Made by a program: the position numbers and the translations under genes. Positions 53,879 through 60,000 of a stretch of 60,000 bases of DNA are shown here, one piece after another. The stretch is taken from positions 74,072,756 to 74,132,755 of the forward strand of contig CM060731.1 in NCBI GenBank assembly GCA_030704615.1. The letters run 5' to 3'. Source of the DNA: Takakia lepidozioides. Its lineage: Eukaryota; Streptophyta; Takakiopsida; Takakiales; Takakiaceae. The notes under the pieces are model-generated. The model was not told the origin of the DNA, did no database searches, and saw only the letters and a list, made by a program, of their open reading frames with translations. Positions within the stretch are counted from its first letter, which is position 1. Every line of letters starts with the position of its first letter.

Positions 53879-56305
53879 GTGGATGAGGTGCATATTGTGA
53901 GTGTCATTACGGAGTTACCCAAGGGTTTTGAGGGGAGTACGGCTACAAGCAGTAACAGTGAAAGTGGGTTCACAAGACGAGGTATTCGGTTCAGACCACC
54001 TTCACCGCCACCCTCAACTACTGTAGAGTCAAACACATACTCGGAGGCTTCATCAACAGGTGTGCAGTTTCATTCGCCATTGTTGTGGGACGACATGGAG
54101 GAGATGTATGGAGCTACCAAGGGGCCTCGTAGGTACTCTGGAGTTGTGGGCACAATCGAGTTAGATAACTTTATCCAGGAGTTCGACAGCTGGTGTGATT
54201 TGCAGCAGATGCGCAATCCACAGCTATTCACCCCATTCATGGCGTGGAAGGGACTGTTCCAGCATTTGGAAGGCCCGCCTATGGACGATTACCACGAGTT
54301 CAGGCGAGGACATGAAGCAGAGATTGAGGAGTGGAGGATATATTGGTCACCTGACTACGTCTCCATTACTCGAGGCACGACGCAATCAGTAGCTGCATCA
54401 GTACCAATATCTCCCACTACCAGCACTAGTAGTGGAACAAGTAGTGCCGGTACTTCTGCAGGTGGTACTTCTGCAGGTGGTACCAGTTCAAAAGGTGTTA
54501 CTACTCCTCCTGCCACGACTACAACACATGTGCCTAGATTCAACCCGGTGGTGGAGTTCTTCCAGGAGTTGCGGAGGAACTACCAAGGTGTACGGACAGA
54601 GAAGCTGCGAAGTTTGCAAGACTTCCAGCGCAAACCCAGTGAGAGCTTGCGAGAGGCCTACACTCGTATGACGCTTGATAAGTGTGACCCAAGGGGTTAC
54701 TGAAGCTCAGGCAATCCAGTTCTGGTATGGAATTTTGGACAAGGAGCTCAGGAGAAGGGTGCGGGATGCAACCCTGTTACAAGCAGCCCAACCCACATTA
54801 GCAGATGTGTTTCTGCTGGCTGAGCGGATTGAGCTCAACATGGTGGAGGAGCGAGTTGTTACCATTGGGTTTGGCAAGGACATGCCTGTACGAGGCGCAG
54901 CTGCTAGCCCACAGGCACAAGGGACTGCCCAACAGCGTGGTCAGGGGGGCAAGGTTTCCAAACCCAAGTTCCATGGAGCTTACAGGGGACCTCAGGTGCA
55001 AAGGCCCGTGGCATCTTTTGCAGGCCAACAGCAACCAGGGGTGATATGTTGGACATGTGGAGGACCCCATGTCAAGAGAGATTGCCTAGAGAGTGGCAAA
55101 AGGCCGGCACAAACACAGCCTGCACAGTTGCAGTGTGGGCATTGTGGCAAGTATGGGCATGGAGATGCCCAGTGTTATGACTTGCATCCTGAGTTGCGCC
55201 CAGGCCAGTTCCAAGGGAACAATAGTGGCCGGGGGCGAGGTGGACCAGCCCAAAGAGGACGAGGTGGTCGGGCACGAGGTGCAGGCCAAGGGCAAGCTCA
55301 ACATGGCCACGGACGCGGAGGTCAGGGTGTTGACCAAGGCATGGCCAACCGGCTTCAGCAGCTAGAGCAGAGGCTCGCTGCAATGGCTATAGCTCAGGCG
55401 GTACCGGCTCCCAGGCGGGATGGTCCACCTCCTGCTCCCGAGGGAGGAGATATGGGAGGCATGGGATTCATGTGTGGAGCAGCAGTACCACTAGAGCAGG
55501 TGGAGTCTGCTGCAGCCGTGACTCGAGGAGCAGCACGAGTTCCTGAACCACGAGGTGCAGAGGTGGAGTTGGATCCACAACATGGGGAGGCAAGTCGTCA
55601 GGCGAGGCTGCCTCAGTCATTCACCTTGGCGGAGACAGTGTCAACGCCATCCATGGCACCTAGTTCTCGCCCGACTGTTACCGAGGCGGAGGTTTCTATG
55701 CCATTGGGGAGAGCTACACGTGCAGCACTGACACCTACTGCCAAGGCTAGTGCAGCCGGTGTGTTGTTGGGGGCAGCCACCTCTGTGTGTCAAGCCCCAC
55801 TGTTCTCGGCAACCATGATTGCGATGCTGGGGGTAAGACCAGCTGCAGTGTTCAGACTAGCAGCAACACTCTGTGAGAGTGGGGAGGTCACTTCATCTTC
55901 TGCGGAGTTACTGGAAGGTGTAGTGACAGAGGGATCCTCAGATTTGAGGGTCAAGACTGCCACGGCTGCGCCATGGCAAGCTGCAGCTGCCAGGTTGACG
56001 GAGCTGCCAGCTAGGCCAGCCTTTGAGCGCGCCATGGTGACACCTGGAGTTGTCTTGTTAGACAACCAGGATGACATTTTCTCTTTGAGTGGACCGGCAG
56101 GCAAGAAGTACCGGCCACTGCGGGTCTTGTTGGACTCGGGAGCTCAGCCACTGATGTTGGGCAGAGCTGCTATTGCAGGTTTGGGCCTCATGGAGGCGGA
56201 TATGGAGCCTTGTCCTTTCCAGATACAGACATCTCTGGGAGGATCAGAGCAGACTCGGGGCATGACACGACATCAGTTGGCCATTGACTGCAGCCGGATC
56301 ATCCT
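53879..56305 (+). pseudogene. Gag-protease region of Ty3 element C
   Basis: Gag begins in the frame open from 53873 (the first ATG in frame is at about 54092, so the real start is unclear). It shows FHSPLLWDDMEEMYGATKGP, FIQEFDSWCDLQQMRNPQLF, a Ser/Thr/Gly linker, and FFQELRRNYQGVRTEKLRSL. At ATGACGCTTG (54668-54677) one extra base shifts the frame, and Gag continues LISVTQGVTEAQAIQFWYGI. Two knuckles follow, CWTCGGPHVKRDC and CGHCGKYGHGDAQC, then Arg/Gly-rich sequence and a long Ala-rich linker. The protease has RVLLDSGAQPLMLGRAAIAG with the catalytic Asp at 56133. Near 56305 the frame must shift back to reach DGSVMRAKAIVTD. The two shifts compensate, consistent with old indels rather than programmed shifting. 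Confidence 0.8.
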
Positions 56306-56320
56306 ATCGATGGCTCAGTC

Positions 56321-58093
56321 ATGCGAGCCAAGGCCATTGTGACAGACGCGGTCTCTTACGATGTCCTCGTTGGTGGGGCAGTGTTATACCCCATGGGCTT
56401 CACCCTGGACTTTTGGGAGGAGTCAGCATTCTACAGGCCTAGATGGCAGTCAGGGGATGGTCGTCGTGCACAGCTCCCTGTGACATTCATTGGGGGTATT
56501 GCGGCTGCCCAACGGGGCAAGATGCCAACACTAGCCGCCTTTACAGCTGCAGTTAGTTGGCCTGGAGAGTTGCTGGAAGGCAATGCCCATGCAGAAGATG
56601 TGTCACCTCCAGCAGAGCAGGATGACATGCATGGTATGGCGGAGTTGCCTGCCATGGTTGCTCACACTCCATTGTGGGGTACAAGCAAGGATTTGCAGCA
56701 GGTTGCTGATCGACGGGTGCAACAAGCCTGGGTAGAGGCTTTTGTACCGTCAGGAGAGGAGGAGAGTGCGGGTATTGCACCAGGACCACCTCAGTTGTCA
56801 CCATTGGATACCACACCTATTGTGTGGCAGTATCCGGATGAAGGCATTTGCCTTCTGGACTTGTTTGGCGGGATCAGCACCGGATTGGCTGCTGTGCTAC
56901 AGGCAGGTGTGCGGGTAAGGCGTTACCTGTATGTGGAGAGGGATGAGACTGCACGACGCGTCTCACTGCGCCATGTTGCTCAGTTGGTACAGCAGTACCC
57001 TGCTTTGTTGCCAGTGTCTGCAGTTCGTGGATACCAACAAGCCTTGCCAGTAGACATTTTGTTGCTGGGGGCGCCGGATTTGGAGCAAGTTGGTTCCATT
57101 GATCTGGTAGTGGCAGGTTGGCCCTGCCAAGGGCATTCATCAGCCGGGCATGGCAATGGATTGCGAGACTCGAGGACAGGTCTGTTTTGGGAGATGGTGC
57201 GGATTTTGCGCCACTTGCAGCTTCATCAAGCTGTATCACCAGCATACATCTTGGAGAATGTGCCACTGATGGGCGATTCTCGGGCCAGGGTGATGGTCAG
57301 TGTGCATCAAGTCCGGTCGTGGCTTGGGTCAGCAGTGCTGCTGGATGCAGCTGCAGTGGGATCACGGGCTCATTGTCCACGGCTATGGTGGATTAACTTG
57401 ATGCCACCCGCACTGTTCAAACGTGCATTTGATGGGGTGCAGCGGCCAACACACCTCATAGTGGACAACATTTTGGACACAGGGAGGCAGTCTCAACGTG
57501 TGAGACACGATGACCGTTTGCCTTTGGCAGTGGTCAACAGGGTGGGTCAATCACGAGCAGCATTACCTACACTGCTCAGCTTCCCAGGATCCTATGCTTT
57601 TCGGGATGGTGGACCTGGCCTCCTGTGGGATGCTCAGATGCAACAGTTAGTGGAGCCTAATGCCGACGAGCAAGAGCGGGCTATGGGGTTTTCCACTGGG
57701 ACCACGGCGGTGCCTTCTCTTTCTGAGGCATCACGTCGTCAGGTGTTGGGGCAAGCAATGGATCTCAATTGCTTGACCTGGATTATCAGCTTGGCTATGG
57801 CTGAGCAACGTAGAGTATGGAGTGCACTTCCCTTGATGGTCTCTCTGCCTACCGAGACGGTACAGGCAGCGAGTGGGGGCGAGCCGGTGAGGACCACGGG
57901 GTGTAGACATCCATGGCACACGTGGGAGGTACTCGAGGTTCAGAGGGAGTTGGCAGCCAAGGCAGCTGTGATGGATGAGATTGGGGATTCTTCTCGGGAG
58001 GAGGAGGTTCTCAATGATGAGATGATGGGGCAGGATGAGGCCTTGTCATTGACAGAGCAGGAAGGGAGTATTGCTCAAGAAGTTGCAGCATAG
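56321..58093 (+). CDS. C5-cytosine DNA methyltransferase domain in Ty3 pol
   Basis: An undamaged 590-codon frame. Residues 1-30 finish the protease (VTDAVSYDVLVGGAVLYPMG). From about residue 177 it carries C5-MTase motifs in order: motif I LLDLFGGISTGLAAVLQAG (178-196), YVERD (204-208, motif II), motif IV DLVVAGWPCQGHSSAG with the catalytic Cys at residue 269 (codon 57125), motif VI YILENVPLMG (309-318), motif VIII SRAHCPRLWWINL (348-360), a short target-recognition segment, motif IX-like LPTLLSFPGSYAF, and motif X-like EQERAMGF plus RRQVLGQAMDL (472-482). Spacing and the SRAHCPRLWW block resemble DNMT3/DRM enzymes rather than bacterial Dcm. The protein would transfer a methyl group from SAM to cytosine C5. 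No chromatin-reader domain is seen. The C-terminus is acidic, and TAG at 58091 ends the frame just before reverse transcriptase. Confidence 0.9.
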   Translation: MRAKAIVTDAVSYDVLVGGAVLYPMGFTLDFWEESAFYRPRWQSGDGRRAQLPVTFIGGIAAAQRGKMPTLAAFTAAVSWPGELLEGNAHAEDVSPPAEQDDMHGMAELPAMVAHTPLWGTSKDLQQVADRRVQQAWVEAFVPSGEEESAGIAPGPPQLSPLDTTPIVWQYPDEGICLLDLFGGISTGLAAVLQAGVRVRRYLYVERDETARRVSLRHVAQLVQQYPALLPVSAVRGYQQALPVDILLLGAPDLEQVGSIDLVVAGWPCQGHSSAGHGNGLRDSRTGLFWEMVRILRHLQLHQAVSPAYILENVPLMGDSRARVMVSVHQVRSWLGSAVLLDAAAVGSRAHCPRLWWINLMPPALFKRAFDGVQRPTHLIVDNILDTGRQSQRVRHDDRLPLAVVNRVGQSRAALPTLLSFPGSYAFRDGGPGLLWDAQMQQLVEPNADEQERAMGFSTGTTAVPSLSEASRRQVLGQAMDLNCLTWIISLAMAEQRRVWSALPLMVSLPTETVQAASGGEPVRTTGCRHPWHTWEVLEVQRELAAKAAVMDEIGDSSREEEVLNDEMMGQDEALSLTEQEGSIAQEVAA

Positions 58094-58099
58094 CAACCA
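58091..58099 (+). promoter_or_regulatory. Leaky-stop context UAG-CAA-CCA between MTase and RT
   Basis: TAG CAA CCA matches the readthrough consensus UAG-CAR-YYA known from tobamovirus replicase stops. The frame upstream (590 codons) and downstream (259 codons to 58870) is the same, so readthrough would fuse the methyltransferase to reverse transcriptase. Alternatively it is a point mutation of a sense codon such as CAG. Confidence 0.55.
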
Positions 58100-60000
58100 C
58101 GGGACGCGTCCTCTACCTCTAAGCCCACTGGACTTAAGGTTGCAGTTACGGAGGACAATTGGGAACCTGACATTGGACCCATTGTCACCGGAGGAGAGAG
58201 ACAACGTATACGGCGGTTCCTAAGGGCTTATAGGAATTGCTTTGCCTTCAGTTTGAAAGACTTGGGAGCACTGAAGGGTCAAGAGATTCGCATTGAATTG
58301 GCCACTGACACGCCAATCTTTCGGAGACCCTATAGATACAGTGACATGGAGAGGTCCTTGATTCAGATGAGAACTCAGGATCTTTGGGAGGCAGGTTTGG
58401 TGGAGCTCTCTGGTGGAGAGTATGCTTCAGCCACAGTGATGCCAGCCAAGAATGATGTCTATGGCAATTGGACGGAGAGACGTATGTGCGGTGATTACCG
58501 GCCTGTAAATCGTCAGACCAAGTCCGATAGGTATGCCATGCCGACACCAGAGGAGATCTTTGATGCCATTGGGCATTCCAAGGTCTTTAGCACGTTGGAT
58601 TTACGATCCGGATATCACCAGTTGCCGATCAAGGAGGCGGATAAGCAAAAGACGGCATTCTGGGGGATCAATGAGCACGGGAAGGATTGCCTATACCAGT
58701 GGTGGTTCTTACCATTTGGGCTTAAAAACGCTCCCGCTGAGTTTCAAAGAGTCATGGACAGGATTCTAGCAGGGGTGGAGTTTGCTCGGTGCTACATAGA
58801 TGACATCATCATCTTTAGTGCTACGGTGGAGGAACATGAGAGACACCTTCAGGGGTATTTGAGCGCTTGAGGACGCACGGATTGAAGTTACATCCGGGCA
58901 AGTGCAAGTTTTTCCACAACCAGATTGAGTATCTGGGTCACATGATATATCCTGGAGGATTGGGGGTACAGCAGACTAAGATAGAGTCCATTGCACAGGT
59001 TCCACGCCCCACGGATGTGAGCTGAGTTCGAGCTTTCATGGGGTTAGCAAACTATTACAGACGGTTTGTTAAGGGATTTAGTGCCATTGCAAAGGCTCTA
59101 ACCAAGCTGACCAAGGTGGACCAGGAGTGGCAGTGGGAAGGTGAGCAAGAACAACTTTTCAAGAGCTCAAGGCGAGGTTGACCTCGGCGCCCATCTTGAG
59201 ACGACCTATCAGGGGGCGTCCTTTTCAGCTGCATACAGATTGAAGCATGCTGGGGCTTGGAGCGGTGCTCACACAGGTGGATGATGAGGGAAGAGAGTTC
59301 GTAGTGGCTTATGCTAGCCGCTCGAACAATGCTCCAGAGTCTAAGTATAGCTCATATGAAGGAGAATGCTTAGCTGCAGTGTGGGCCGTGGCACACTTCA
59401 GGTGCTATCTATACGGCAATCTCTTCACCCTTGTCACGGATCACCAACCACTCAAGTGGTTGATGGAGTTAGACAAGCTTACGGGGAAGCTTGCACGGTG
59501 GGCACTCATCCTTCAAGAGTATGACTTTCAGGTGGTGCATCGACCGGGTTTGGTCAATCGCAATGCAGATGGGTTGAGTCGCAATCCATGCACGAGCCAG
59601 CAGGATGACACTGGAGCTCGGTGGCATGGTGAGACGGACGAGGAGATGGTGCCCGGATGGCATGCATCTGCATTTTTGTGTATCTTGGCAGCGGAAGGCC
59701 AGGTTGGACCTGCAACAGGGATGACTATAGATCAAGTGTCTAAGGACCCTGAGGCCAGCAATGAGCAAGGTGGCGCCAAAGATATACATGAGGATTCAGT
59801 TGTGTTGGACTACCTCCGCACTGGAGACACTACAGCCACTGTGACTGCCAAGGAGAGGGATCGGATCCTACAACGAGCCAAGAGGTTCAAGTGGGAGGGG
59901 ACACACCTGCTCCGAGTGTGGGAGGATGGTCGAGTGAAGATTGTGCCTCACCCAACACAGCGGGCACGGTTAGTGCGGCATGCCCATGAGGAGTTGGGGC
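58094..60000 (+). pseudogene. Reverse transcriptase-RNase H-integrase start of Ty3 element C
   Basis: In the frame of the methyltransferase, RNCFAFSLKDLGALKGQEIR and PIFRRPYRYSDMERSLIQMR lead into reverse transcriptase: MCGDYRPVNRQTKSDRYAMP, FSTLDLRSGYHQLPIKEADK, FLPFGLKNAPAEFQRVMDRI, intact YIDDIIIF (about 58794). Lesions follow: a 1-base deletion at about 58855, an in-frame TGA at 59022, a frameshift at about 59152 and a TGA at 59239 (expected Trp). RNase H then reads VVAYASRSNNAPESKYSSYE, FTLVTDHQPLKWLMELDKLT and DYLRTGDTTATVTAKERDRI. The integrase zinc region begins (LVRHAHEELG) at the window edge. Several breaks make this copy incompetent for transposition. Confidence 0.85.

Larger units (their letters stand above)
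53873..60000 (+). mobile_element. Ty3/Gypsy element C carrying a C5-cytosine DNA methyltransferase
   Basis: Order: Gag with two zinc knuckles, aspartic protease, C5-MTase domain, reverse transcriptase, RNase H and the start of integrase (continues beyond the window). Methyltransferase and reverse transcriptase are in one frame, separated by a single TAG. A truncated relative lies at 26029-26810, so the family is repetitive here. Both LTRs are undetermined: the right end is outside the window and the left end has no second copy to compare. Acquisition of cytosine methyltransferases by retrotransposons has been reported for dinoflagellates and charophyte algae. A land-plant-like case with this order would extend that. 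Confidence 0.85.

Noticed and set aside
54668-54677. Programmed +1 frameshift between two parts of Gag in element C
   Set aside because: The shift falls inside a conserved Gag segment rather than at a domain border. No known slippery sequence is visible, and a compensating shift occurs near 56305. Old indels are simpler.
56321-58093. A bacterial restriction-modification methyltransferase or bacterial contamination
   Set aside because: The domain is fused in frame to a Ty3 protease upstream and a Ty3 reverse transcriptase downstream. Motif spacing is closer to DNMT3/DRM, and a family member's RT lies elsewhere in the same window.

Overview
The window looks like nuclear DNA of a land plant, probably a non-seed plant such as a fern. 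That placement is inference. What I see are plant-specific families: PLS-type pentatricopeptide repeats ending in a DYW-type domain, PDF motifs of organellar single-strand-DNA-binding (OSB) proteins, a chloroplast-envelope quinone-oxidoreductase homologue and TTTAGGG-like telomeric motifs. They sit in dense, nested and mostly decayed transposable elements. Very little is an intact host gene. Nearly all multi-exon models here are hand-built from splice signals and protein resemblance.

Layout. 0.4-2.0 kb: three minus-strand exons of a ceQORH-like oxidoreductase that runs off the left edge. 3.0-3.9 kb: a Ty3 gag-protease relic. 4.6-18.4 kb: a Ty3 element with two similar LTRs, split in its pol frame by a 5,980-bp CACTA transposon (8303-14282) with a perfect TGG target duplication. 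The CACTA carries pieces of a ribosomal protein L35 gene, an OSB gene and a PPR gene. 19.0-22.4 kb: a second Ty3 element containing an 838-bp CACTA (GAT duplication). 22.97-23.7 kb: an FCP1-like phosphatase relic on the minus strand. 24.7-26.8 kb: a DUF7869-like gene relic abutting a reverse transcriptase fragment. 26.8-27.8 kb: diverged repeats with telomere-like motifs. 28.4-30.8 kb: an unknown minus-strand exon and a plus-strand gene ending in an amino-methyltransferase-like domain. 31-36 kb: exon pieces of unknown genes and a second copy of the OSB-PPR chimera with a DYW end. 36.5-42.1 kb: a coiled-coil ORF and two decayed transposase-like genes. 42.5-43.8 kb: a 96-bp tandem array with a GGCGCC palindrome. 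44.7-47.4 kb: a five-exon gene that appears to be the 5' half of the same family as the 29.3-kb gene. 47.5-48.2 kb: another GGCGCC array. 48-52 kb: mixed relics, including a 5' fragment of ribosomal protein S7. 53.9-60 kb: a Ty3 element with a C5-cytosine DNA methyltransferase domain between protease and reverse transcriptase.

Most notable. (1) The Ty3 element at 53.9-60 kb has an open 590-codon frame with DNMT3/DRM-type methyltransferase motifs. It is separated from the reverse transcriptase by one in-frame UAG followed by CAA CCA, a match to the leaky-stop context UAG-CAR-YYA. (2) A second, unrelated methyltransferase-like family (permuted amino-MTase fold) is split over two loci whose exon phases fit together. 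The linking intron is the place where the GGCGCC arrays lie. (3) The GGCGCC palindromic module recurs in four otherwise different repeat arrays next to transposon-like genes.
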